From positions 251,843-315,842 of the forward strand of contig CAVQYQ010000004.1 of NCBI GenBank assembly GCA_963718195.1: a DNA stretch of 64,000 bases, given 5' to 3'. The notes beneath the pieces were generated by a model, which was not told the origin of the DNA, searched no databases, and was given only the letters and a program-made list of their open reading frames with translations. The DNA comes from MADRE3 sp963718195 (lineage in GTDB: Bacteria > Desulfobacterota > Desulfobulbia > Desulfobulbales > Desulfocapsaceae). Below, in pieces: positions 9,427-17,010 of this stretch (its first letter is position 1; every line of letters begins with the position of its first letter). A program made the translations under genes and the position numbers.

Positions 9427-9597
9427 CTACGGTGCTTTGACGAGAAATTTTGCCCCTTTGGCGATTGATACTTTTTTATTACCTTCAAAAACCACCTGGA
9501 TGGTTCCACATCTGTCGACTGAAACTATTTTTCCAATCCCCCAATCCGCCTTCTTGTTGTGTCGAACCTTCTCACCCTTGGTTAAAAGCGTTGTCAT
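9427..9597 (-). CDS. DUF3553 domain protein
   Basis: A 56-aa protein starting at the ATG at 9597 (GGAGG five bases upstream); the ORF opens earlier but the ribosome-binding site and homology favour this start. The sequence TKGEKVRHNKKADWGIGKI..GTIQVVFEGN matches DUF3553, a small SH3-like beta-barrel also found at the end of some UvrD-type helicases. Function is unknown; nucleic acid or protein binding is likely from the fold. Confidence 0.82.
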   Translation of the reverse strand: MTTLLTKGEKVRHNKKADWGIGKIVSVDRCGTIQVVFEGNKKVSIAKGAKFLVKAP

Positions 9598-9665
9598 TAC
9601 AACCTCCGTGGAATAATTATTACTCCTTAGTAACACAATAACCCATAACAGATAAAAAACAGATT

Positions 9666-9862
9666 TTATTTCAAGAAAAGTACCAAAAAAGGGGACAGAT
9701 TTATTTGTTGCGGCTGTTTGCCCGACAGGATAAGATCTATACAGTGGGCCGTTAATTCCCTATGGAGGTGAGCGATTTCGCTGGGGGCATGTTCTTTGCC
9801 GACAAAGGGCGATCCGAACAGGATGATCTCGGGGTGCTGTTGACGGAGCAGCGGGTGACTAA
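9666..9862 (-). other. Out-of-frame 3' continuation of the QueG-like gene
   Basis: About 60 codons in the next frame, from SHPLLRQQHPEIILFG to the TAA at 9666-9668, with G/C-biased third positions like a real gene. Its last codons run through AAATCTGTCCCCTTTT, a motif common in bacterial intergenic repeats, so the true end is uncertain. Most likely the original C-terminus of the QueG-like gene, separated by one extra T. Confidence 0.4.
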
Positions 9863-10686
9863 AATGGCTTACCGACCGGACAGGCCAGTTCACAGCGGCG
9901 ACAATACTTGATTATCTTAATTGGATCGTCAAAACCTTCAACAACCTGCTCTTCAGCGACTTCATTGTCCACATCCATCTGCTTATTGCAGACAGACCGG
10001 GAAAACAGACCATCACGTCCCGGCAGTATCTTCTGCCCATATTCATCTTCTGAATATATCTTATTGTCGAACGCGTTTTGCGGGCAGGCTTTACGGCACA
10101 ATTCTTCGCACATGCTGCAGGGGTCAAATCGCAGGGGACCGGTGGAAGGTAACCCAATGTCGAGGGTCAGGGCTCGAAGCCGAATCCGCGGACCAAACTC
10201 CGGTGTAACCAGGATATTGTTTCTGCCGATACAGCCAAGAGCTGCCAGCACCGCTGCATCCTTGAGGTGGGTGCCGCCCTTTTCGACATGATAGGGAAGG
10301 TGAAATACCCCAAAACCAAACTGCTCAGAACCCCAATCACAGAGCTCCTGAACCATCGTGGCCAGCACTTTGTTGCCGGGAGGGTCCACCCGGCCGAACC
10401 ACCAGTCCAGTTCCGGCTTTTCTTCCGGATGGTGAACAGCGATCACCATGACGGTCTTTGCTCCCTCAGGCCACAGGACTTCTCCTGGTTTCAGACCCAG
10501 CTTATTATACCGGGTATCAATACCGTCACCTGCTCCAGGTATCCTTGACGCAAAGGTGAAAGACGGGGCCTGTTTCAGGTCTTCGACCGAGGCAAACCCC
10601 GCCAGATCGGCACCAAGATCTTTGGCTCTCAGCAAAAGCGCTGAAGATATCTTCAAGTTATCTTTTCGTGCCATAGCGTCACCCAT
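9859..10686 (-). CDS. QueG-like 4Fe-4S ferredoxin protein, apparent frameshift at its 3' end
   Basis: A 275-aa protein from the ATG at 10686, resembling the iron-sulfur half of epoxyqueuosine-reductase-like and reductive-dehalogenase-like proteins. Two clusters are visible: CSMCEELCRKACP and, near the C-terminus, CRRCELACP. The central GCIGRNNILVTPEFGPRIRLRALTLD block is typical of the family. The frame stops right after CPVGKPF at a TTTT run (9861-9864). Removing one T continues the frame for about 60 residues (SHPLLRQQHPEIILFG and on) to 9666, with coding-like base usage. The annotated stop may therefore be a frameshift. The substrate is unknown; true QueG is not claimed. The ATG overlaps the stop of the preceding mini-ORF by one base. 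Confidence 0.8.
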   Translation of the reverse strand: MGDAMARKDNLKISSALLLRAKDLGADLAGFASVEDLKQAPSFTFASRIPGAGDGIDTRYNKLGLKPGEVLWPEGAKTVMVIAVHHPEEKPELDWWFGRVDPPGNKVLATMVQELCDWGSEQFGFGVFHLPYHVEKGGTHLKDAAVLAALGCIGRNNILVTPEFGPRIRLRALTLDIGLPSTGPLRFDPCSMCEELCRKACPQNAFDNKIYSEDEYGQKILPGRDGLFSRSVCNKQMDVDNEVAEEQVVEGFDDPIKIIKYCRRCELACPVGKPF

Positions 10687-10811
10687 TATCCTGATTGTTT
10701 AGTATCCTCGACAGGCAGTACTGTAATCTTGCGAGCCAGCATCTCCCCATAATCTTCCTTGACCCACTTCATCAGGGAGAAGACCATCACCAGCAGTTCC
10801 GGTATGAGCAC
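10686..10811 (-). CDS. Small membrane-segment ORF between PPIase and QueG-like gene
   Basis: From the GTG at 10811 the frame encodes about 41 aa (LIPELLVMVFSLMKW, then KEDYGEMLARKITVLPVED). The open frame reaches back in the same frame to the TAG of the PPIase gene (10851-10853), which would add a hydrophobic stretch (LKAVQLLSIVVALV). It ends in TAA overlapping the ATG of the QueG-like gene by one base, a coupling arrangement that argues for translation. No family was recognised. It could be a real small membrane protein, a readthrough extension of the PPIase, or the remnant of a longer gene. Confidence 0.42.
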   Translation of the reverse strand: MLIPELLVMVFSLMKWVKEDYGEMLARKITVLPVEDTKQSG

Positions 10812-10850
10812 TAGCGCAACAACAATTGATAATAACTGTACCGCCTTGAG

Positions 10851-11699
10851 CTAAACCCCAGCAGCTTGGACTTGTTCTATTTCTACCTGGTACTGCTCTT
10901 TGAGTTTCTGGTATACTTCTTTTTTAATAAGCTTGCGCCGCTGGGCTTCAAATTCACGTTCCACCGCCGCTCGGACCTCGGAGAGATCGGGGTCTCGACC
11001 GGGGACGCTCTCGTGGACCAAAACGAGGTGCAGGCCATAACTTGATGCTATGGGGCCCTGCCAGCGTCCGGCCTCGAGATCGACGATATCATCAGTAAAT
11101 TCTCTACCAAACTGCCGTGCAATAATATTGACAGAAGAAAGTGGATACTGTTTCGGCAACATAATTGCATCACCAAAGTTCTCCGGATTAGCCTTATTGC
11201 CCATTTCATTTAACTGCTGCAGAAGCTGCCTGATATCTTCTTCAAGGGTGCCAGAATGTTTTTCGGTGTTGAGATAAACGTGGGAGAAACTAACCCGGGG
11301 GACCCGCCTGAACGAATCCCTGTTCTGATCGAGAAAATCGGAAAGTTCTTTTTCAGATGGATCGGTCAGCATGGATCTATCTTCCATCAGCATTTCCATT
11401 TTCATCCGCAACCTGCGTCTGATATAGGTATCATTCTGGTCAAGTCCCATCTTCACGGCTTCACGGGATGCCAGTTCATCCCGGATCCGCTCTTCTATCA
11501 GGCCGGCCAGCTCTTCTTCGGTTGGAGGCCGCTGCCAGGTGCGGTCAAAATTTGCCTGCAGGACCCTGATTTCTGCCTGGGTGATGTAAATAGAATCATC
11601 AGACGACGTTCCTGTGCGACTGGATAGTCCAAAAACAATAAACAATGCTGCCCCGATGAGGATAAAGTGGAATAACGGTTCCGTTAACAGCTTTCTCAT
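10851..11699 (-). CDS. Parvulin-type peptidyl-prolyl cis-trans isomerase, membrane-anchored
   Basis: A 282-aa protein from the ATG at 11699 (MRKLLTEPLFHFILIGAALFIVFG), chosen because the signal-anchor starts here; the frame extends further upstream without a ribosome-binding site. After the anchor comes a SurA-like helical region (TQAEIRVLQANFDRTWQRPPTEEEL..) and a degenerate parvulin domain ending IVDLEAGRWQGPIASSYGLHLVLVHE, the usual hallmark, then a charged helix. A periplasmic folding helper for secreted or membrane proteins is the family role. It is followed in frame by the small ORF above. Confidence 0.85.
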   Translation of the reverse strand: MRKLLTEPLFHFILIGAALFIVFGLSSRTGTSSDDSIYITQAEIRVLQANFDRTWQRPPTEEELAGLIEERIRDELASREAVKMGLDQNDTYIRRRLRMKMEMLMEDRSMLTDPSEKELSDFLDQNRDSFRRVPRVSFSHVYLNTEKHSGTLEEDIRQLLQQLNEMGNKANPENFGDAIMLPKQYPLSSVNIIARQFGREFTDDIVDLEAGRWQGPIASSYGLHLVLVHESVPGRDPDLSEVRAAVEREFEAQRRKLIKKEVYQKLKEQYQVEIEQVQAAGV

Positions 11700-12165
11700 G
11701 TGAATAACTCGCAGCTTGAGTTTAGAGCCTGGACAAAGGGAAATCTTTTCAATCACCAATGACACACCAGAATAACAAAAAATGCACTGCTGTAAACAAA
11801 AGCCGTACATTGTCAGCAGATTCAAAACCCCATTATGAATCTTATTCGACTAGAGGTCATACCAGATTGGCTAAGTATAGGCCCGTTCCTGGCACAGGGG
11901 AAGTCCATGATAAACGAACAGGTAGATGTATAATCAGCGCTTCACATGACACTATCTCCATGATCACTCCCGTGTAGCAATTTCTTATCTTATTGCTTTT
12001 TCGTGACGGCACGATATTTTACCAGTAAATTGATTTTATTACCGGTTGGAAGATTGCAAAAGGCTCAACCTTTTTAATCATTCTGGGGAACGCAGCACGT
12101 TCTGATAACAAGGGGCCCGAAAACCCCTGTTCCATGCAACAACACAGAAGCAGAAAACTGAGGCA
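11700..12165. other. Divergent intergenic region
   Basis: 466 bp between the PPIase (minus) and a membrane protein (plus). No convincing gene. AGGTCATACCA at 11854-11864 is one base away from the TGGT-N3-ACCA palindrome found twice before the carboligase gene. AGGGG/CCCCT around 12113-12130 can form a short stem. Promoters for both flanking genes presumably lie here. Confidence 0.35.
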
Positions 12166-12513
12166 ATGATGATACAACAAATAAGGAATTTTGCCGTCCG
12201 CGTAGTGCTGATCACACTCCTGCTTATCATGCTGAGCCTGTTGATCTCTTATCTCATGCGGGAGTCCGCTCTTTCACTACAGGATACCCTGTTCTGGGTT
12301 GGCGCTGTGCCAATAGCTCTTTTTTCGATTGGGATATTTGGAAACTTCAGCGGCAGAGGCAATCCGGGGTACCAGTATAGCAGAACAGTGATGAAAGAGT
12401 CATCAAACCAGAGATCGGTTCAAGAGACCGATGATCTATCGAAACGCATGTCATCTAACCTGGCCTGGGTTCTTGGAGGACTCCTCGTCTGGCTGTTCAG
12501 TTATTTTATCTAA
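12166..12513 (+). CDS. Small integral membrane protein, unknown
   Basis: A 115-aa protein from ATG-ATG at 12166, with GAGG five bases before the second ATG. Two N-terminal hydrophobic helices (VVLITLLLIMLSLLISYLM; LFWVGAVPIALFSIGIFG) are followed by a polar Ser/Gln-rich loop and a third helix (LAWVLGGLLVWLFSYFI). The pattern resembles small archaeal/bacterial DUF-type membrane proteins, but no family is recognised. It is monocistronic. Confidence 0.68.
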   Translation: MMIQQIRNFAVRVVLITLLLIMLSLLISYLMRESALSLQDTLFWVGAVPIALFSIGIFGNFSGRGNPGYQYSRTVMKESSNQRSVQETDDLSKRMSSNLAWVLGGLLVWLFSYFI

Positions 12514-12702
12514 GCAAAGCGAAGCCAACATATGGATTCCTGCTCTCAGCTATCAGTGTGACCTCCTGATGCCCTCTAGCTACTGCAAATTCAAGTATAA
12601 TTTCCAAATTATTCTGTTGTAAATTTTACTTTTGTAGTTCCCTTACGATAACCTTTAGTAGCCCTGTCCGCTTAAAGACATTTTTTATGCTTGCAATTCA
12701 AT

Positions 12703-15006
12703 ATGGTCGAAATCAAAAACAATTCTCCAAAAATATTTGCTGAGCAGGTTCGGCTCCTCTATGTCAATTCCGCAATACCCATATTTGTATCAATATCGGT
12801 GGGTGCCATTCTTTGCTGGTCGTTGCAGGATACGGTCAATAAATCTTATATTATCAATTGGTTCAGCCTCTTTCTTCTGTTATCCACGATCAGGGTATGT
12901 CTTCTCTATCTCTTTAACAGGCGCAAACTTGAAACTGAAAATATCGTTTTCTGGCATACCAGTTTTCTGGTCGGTGCCTACTTGGTGGCTGCAGTCTGGG
13001 GCGCGGCACCGTTTTTCCTGTTTCCATACCACAATCCCCAGGCCCAACTTGTCTTTTTTCTGGCAGTAACCGGACTTTCCGCAGGAGCAATTTCTTCTCT
13101 TTGTCCAAGTCTCCCGGTCGTCTCCGGATATTTATGCCTGATTCTCGTGCCGCTGGCCGGCAGCATGATCTATCATGGAACCAGCGATTCCATATTCGTC
13201 GGACTGTTGACCCTGCTTTTCCTCGCAGTCAACCTGATTGGCGTAATCAGAATAAACAGAAATATATGTGAAAACATACAGTTAAGAATAAACAGTGTCG
13301 ATCGTGAAAGAAAACTCAAGGCCAGCCAGGATCGTTATCAACATATCTTCGACAATGCACCTCTGGGCATCTTCCACTATGACTCGGAAAGCACTATCGT
13401 TAGCTGTAACAGCGCTTTTGCTGCAATTATTGGTTCCAGCATAAAAACACTTGTCGGTTTCAACATGCTTGCCAATATCAAACAGAGAGGAGCAGTAAAT
13501 GCCATCAAGGCATCCTTGACCAGAGGAGACGGTTTTTTTGAAGGTGACTACGTTTCTGTCACAAGTGGAAAAACCACCCCGATTCGCGCCTTTTTCAAGG
13601 CGATCAGAAATACGGACCAGACGATAATCGGCGGAGTTGGAATCCTCGAGGATTTCACAGAGCGGAGATTATCTGAACAACAGATTCGATACCACACCAC
13701 CTATGACTCTCTGACAGGGTTACCCAATCGACGACTGCTGCTGAGCCAACTGGATAACGAAATTTCCAGGGCAACCAGACATGGTAGATTTGGAGCATTG
13801 ATCTTTCTTGATCTCGATAACTTTAAAACAATCAATGACTCCCTTGGTCACTCGGTTGGTGATAAATTGCTTAAATTGATAGCAAAACGACTCACTGATA
13901 ATGTTCGACAGGAAGACTGCGTTGCGCGGATGGGTGGAGATGAATTTATTATCATTTTAACCGAGTTGGACGGTGATGTTGATCAAGCGGTAGAAAAAGC
14001 GAGAAAAGGCGCTGACAACATTCGTAACTACCTCTCTTCTCCCTGCAGGATTGAAGGGTATGAGATGCATATAACGCCAAGCATAGGTGTTTCACTGTTC
14101 CCCAAACAGGGCAAGGGGACCGACGATATCCTCAAGCAGGCTGATGCGGCCATGTACAAGGCAAAAGCAGCTGGAAGCAATGAAATTCGTTTTTTCCTGC
14201 CGAGTATGCAAAAAGCTGCCGATGAGAAACTTCGTCTTACAACAGATATAAGACGAGCACTGCTCAATGAAGAGTTTGCGGTCTGGTACCAGCCTCAAGT
14301 CAACTCCTCTGGTGATCTCCTGGGAGCTGAGGCACTCATCCGCTGGCACCACCCGGAGCGAGGAATTATACCGCCGGGAACCTTTCTGAGTATCGCGGAA
14401 GAGACAGGGCTCATGTGGGATATCGGTCAATGGGTACTCAACGCAACCTGCCAGCAGATCAGCCGCTGGAGCCGTGATGGGCTCCTTGTCAAACCCATGG
14501 TGATTTCGGTGAACATCAGCGCAAAAGAATTCAGTGCCCCGGCCTTTGTCCAGGCAGTTCGCACTGCCCTTGACTCAAACGGTGCCGACCCGAATCACCT
14601 GGGAATTGAGCTTACCGAAGGCAGCCTTGTTTCTACCGGCAAAGATATTATTGAGAAAATTATTACACTGCGACAGCTGGGGATAAAATTTTCTGTCGAT
14701 GATTTCGGAACAGGTTATTCTTCTTTAAACTATCTCCAGACCCTTCCACTAAACACATTAAAAATAGATCGCTCATTTGTTAACAGAATCAAAGATGGAA
14801 CGCAAGATGTTGTCCTGGTTGACACAATCATCATGATGGCTAAAAACCTCGGTCTGGAGGTAATCGCCGAAGGTGTAGAGACAGCCCTGGAACTTGACTA
14901 CCTCAGCAGGAAGGAATGCACAATCTACCAGGGCTACTATTTCTGTAAACCTGTTGAGGTCGGGACGTTCACAACAATGCTCAGGTCTGGAAGCTGCAAG
15001 ATGTAA
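12703..15006 (+). CDS. Membrane-anchored PAS-GGDEF-EAL cyclic-di-GMP protein
   Basis: A 767-aa protein from the ATG at 12703 (a TTG 12 bases earlier is possible; neither has a good ribosome-binding site). Five to six transmembrane helices fill residues 25-200, followed by a PAS domain (HIFDNAPLGIFHYD...), a GGDEF domain with intact signature RMGGDEF (residues 411-415) and an EAL domain with EALIRW (E543), ELTEG, DDFGTGYSSL and VIAEGVET. Both catalytic signatures look intact, so it could make and hydrolyse c-di-GMP. The N-terminal membrane domain presumably senses an unknown signal. A PilZ protein, a possible c-di-GMP effector, is encoded at 22.4 kb. Confidence 0.93.
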   Translation: MVEIKNNSPKIFAEQVRLLYVNSAIPIFVSISVGAILCWSLQDTVNKSYIINWFSLFLLLSTIRVCLLYLFNRRKLETENIVFWHTSFLVGAYLVAAVWGAAPFFLFPYHNPQAQLVFFLAVTGLSAGAISSLCPSLPVVSGYLCLILVPLAGSMIYHGTSDSIFVGLLTLLFLAVNLIGVIRINRNICENIQLRINSVDRERKLKASQDRYQHIFDNAPLGIFHYDSESTIVSCNSAFAAIIGSSIKTLVGFNMLANIKQRGAVNAIKASLTRGDGFFEGDYVSVTSGKTTPIRAFFKAIRNTDQTIIGGVGILEDFTERRLSEQQIRYHTTYDSLTGLPNRRLLLSQLDNEISRATRHGRFGALIFLDLDNFKTINDSLGHSVGDKLLKLIAKRLTDNVRQEDCVARMGGDEFIIILTELDGDVDQAVEKARKGADNIRNYLSSPCRIEGYEMHITPSIGVSLFPKQGKGTDDILKQADAAMYKAKAAGSNEIRFFLPSMQKAADEKLRLTTDIRRALLNEEFAVWYQPQVNSSGDLLGAEALIRWHHPERGIIPPGTFLSIAEETGLMWDIGQWVLNATCQQISRWSRDGLLVKPMVISVNISAKEFSAPAFVQAVRTALDSNGADPNHLGIELTEGSLVSTGKDIIEKIITLRQLGIKFSVDDFGTGYSSLNYLQTLPLNTLKIDRSFVNRIKDGTQDVVLVDTIIMMAKNLGLEVIAEGVETALELDYLSRKECTIYQGYYFCKPVEVGTFTTMLRSGSCKM

Positions 15007-15080
15007 GGTTCATTTCATTATTTCGTTTCTGCCTATCAATCATCATGGTTAACCAGTTCCAGTCGCCTTTTTTACTCTCT

Positions 15081-16286
15081 CTACAGCGTATCATTTGATC
15101 CCCGATTCGTTCCGCTGACAAGTGTCATTATACCGCCTATGAGTGTAAGGACGGCAAAGAACAGATATGCCAGTGGATAACTGCCGGTCGTTGAAACCAC
15201 GCCACCAAAAATGGGCGGCCCCAGTACCACTCCAAAAAAGGTGAAAAACAGCGTTCCACCGGTCGCAGCACTCACCTGCCCGTCTGGTGCTCGACGCGCA
15301 GCCTCTGCCAGGTAGACGCCATTCCAGCCGATTGCCGTGCCGCCAAACAAGATAGTGGCCAGCAGTATCAAGCTCAGCGGCCAGCTGCTCTGAATCATTG
15401 CTGTCGCCACCGCACCAAGAGACATGCCAACCCCCAAAAGCCCCAAGAGTTTGCCGGGTTTTATGTAGCGATCGGCGAGAATACCCCAGATTATGCGGCC
15501 TATTGTTCCGGACATTTGTGCAGCAGAAAGGGTCAAACCGGCAGCGATAAAGGCCATTCCAACATCCTCTGTCAGATAGATAACCATATAGGTGAAGAGA
15601 CAGAGCTGCATCCCGGCATAGAGAAAAGAGATGATTGCCAGTCGCCTGAGGGGGCGATAGGAAATCACCATCTGCAGCGGATGGGTTACCCCCCGAAAGG
15701 AAATTCTGCGTTGCGGCTGACGGTCGTCATCAATTGCCTGACGAAATGGATGTAAGAAAAGAACCAGAGTGATCGTAAACAGGCCGATGTAGACCGCTGC
15801 GCTCTTCCAACCTGCAAAAATCACCAGCGATGGCACGATGGCACCGGCGAGAACCCCACCAAGCGGCACCCCTGTCTGCTTCAGAGAGAAAACAAAGGAC
15901 ATCATGTGTGAGGGCGTATTCCTAACAAGAATATGTGAGCTTGCAGGGGTTACTGGACCATAACCGAAGCCGATAACGAAGGCGCTGATGATCATCGCCG
16001 GAATTGTGGCCAGAGCGGTCAGAATCAAACCGGTTCCAGCCAGGAGCAAAGATATTTGGCTCACCCTCAATGCTCCATATCGCAGGATAAAGTCTCCACT
16101 CCACAGGCTTGACACCATGCTTCCGATATACATCAGTGAAACATAAATTCCGGCAAACGTTGCCGAGATCCCAATATCAGAGGCTGCAGAGGGCGCCAGA
16201 ACAGGAATTGTAACAGCAACCATTGAAACGATCGCCTGGACGATCAGCGTAATTGTCAGTGGAAGGATTATTCTTTTATTTTCCAT
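15081..16286 (-). CDS. Major facilitator superfamily transporter
   Basis: A 401-aa MFS protein. The start is the ATG at 16286 (MENKRIILPLTITLIVQAIVSMVAVTIPVL), with AAAGAGA upstream; the open frame begins 58 codons earlier without support. About twelve hydrophobic segments are visible. The loop GDFILRYGALRVSQ between helices 2 and 3 and GILADRYIKPGKLLGLLG between helices 8 and 9 are MFS signatures. It resembles the CynX/NimT-like branch loosely. The substrate is unknown. It is convergent with the GGDEF-EAL gene. Confidence 0.9.
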   Translation of the reverse strand: MENKRIILPLTITLIVQAIVSMVAVTIPVLAPSAASDIGISATFAGIYVSLMYIGSMVSSLWSGDFILRYGALRVSQISLLLAGTGLILTALATIPAMIISAFVIGFGYGPVTPASSHILVRNTPSHMMSFVFSLKQTGVPLGGVLAGAIVPSLVIFAGWKSAAVYIGLFTITLVLFLHPFRQAIDDDRQPQRRISFRGVTHPLQMVISYRPLRRLAIISFLYAGMQLCLFTYMVIYLTEDVGMAFIAAGLTLSAAQMSGTIGRIIWGILADRYIKPGKLLGLLGVGMSLGAVATAMIQSSWPLSLILLATILFGGTAIGWNGVYLAEAARRAPDGQVSAATGGTLFFTFFGVVLGPPIFGGVVSTTGSYPLAYLFFAVLTLIGGIMTLVSGTNRGSNDTL

Positions 16287-16587
16287 TATCTCTTTATGTG
16301 ATTGGTGGAGCAGGGTTTCATCCTGCCAATCAGCACTTCCATTTTCCTGCAGATGGTTACCATAATGCACATTTACTGTTTTGCTCAGAGTATCGGCTGA
16401 CAAAACCACAATAGCAGGGGAAAACCTGATGGAGAAATTTCGTTGAGCCTGCAAAGACAATTTATAATGGAGTACAGCTCCTGATTGACCCGATGGGCAC
16501 CATTGGGTATAAACATAAAAGACTGAGGGGGGCGGCCTGGTCCAAAGACAAGTACCGATCTCTTAATAATCAGAACAGGGTTGAAAA
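16287..16587. other. Divergent spacer between MFS gene and rubredoxin
   Basis: 301 bp without a gene. An imperfect palindrome CCGATGG-gca-CCATTGG lies at about 16490-16507. No clear promoter consensus could be assigned. Confidence 0.3.
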
Positions 16588-16749
16588 ATGAAAGAATATG
16601 TTTGTCCTCTGTGCGGATTTATTTATGACCCTGCAGAGGGAGATGTTGATGAAGGAATTCCACCCGGTACCCCCTTCGAAGACCTTCCCGATAGTTGGCT
16701 ATGCCCGATCTGCGGTGCGTCAAAAGATGTTTTTTTTGAAAAAAACTGA
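16588..16749 (+). CDS. Rubredoxin
   Basis: A 53-aa rubredoxin from the ATG at 16588, with AGGG eight bases upstream. The four iron-ligand cysteines are C6, C9, C39 and C42 in CPLCG and CPICG, with the typical Y-D-P-A-x-G-D and PGTPFEDLPDSW core. It is a one-electron carrier used in oxygen and superoxide defence in anaerobes. It stands alone, 260 bp before the glyoxylate carboligase gene; no rubrerythrin or superoxide reductase is adjacent. Confidence 0.97.
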   Translation: MKEYVCPLCGFIYDPAEGDVDEGIPPGTPFEDLPDSWLCPICGASKDVFFEKN

Positions 16750-16909
16750 TGGTTAGGCCATGAGCTGTCTCGTTATTCCTCTGGGCTTGATTCTTCAACA
16801 AACACTCCCTGTCAGTCGATAGCAGTACAAAGCTGTTATTCCATCTTAACAGCAGGATACGATCAGGAGTCCTCCATGGCGATCTTTTATATTGACTTTA
16901 ATACTAAGC

Positions 16910-16937
16910 TTAACTATTTTGGTCATACCAGTATAAT
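16910..16937 (+). promoter_or_regulatory. Predicted promoter of the glyoxylate carboligase gene
   Basis: A perfect TATAAT -10 box at 16932-16937 stands 16 bp after TTAACT (16910-16915), which resembles a -35 box. The first TGGT-N3-ACCA operator sits exactly between them. The start codon is 74 bp further on. Confidence 0.5.
16920..16930. promoter_or_regulatory. FadR-subfamily GntR operator, upstream copy
   Basis: TGGTCATACCA matches the TGGT-N3-ACCA palindrome recognised by many FadR-subfamily GntR regulators (FadR, PdhR, LldR type). It lies inside the predicted promoter spacer, so binding should repress. Confidence 0.55.
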
Positions 16938-16971
16938 CACTATATAACAAGAGATTAGCAAAAAATAAAAC

Positions 16972-16982
16972 TGGTATTACCA
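16972..16982. promoter_or_regulatory. FadR-subfamily GntR operator, downstream copy
   Basis: TGGTATTACCA, within the larger palindrome CTGGTATTACCAG, is a second TGGT-N3-ACCA site. It is 52 bp from the first (centre to centre), close to five helical turns, so both face the same side of the DNA. It lies between the promoter and the ribosome-binding site of the carboligase gene. Confidence 0.55.
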
Positions 16983-17010
16983 GAAAATATCATACTTTGG
17001 AGGCACACCT

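Noticed and set aside
9666..9725. Y1 (REP-associated) transposase element suggested by the AAATCTGTCCCC motif
   Set aside because: Only the motif is present; no transposase catalytic HUH or Tyr region nearby.
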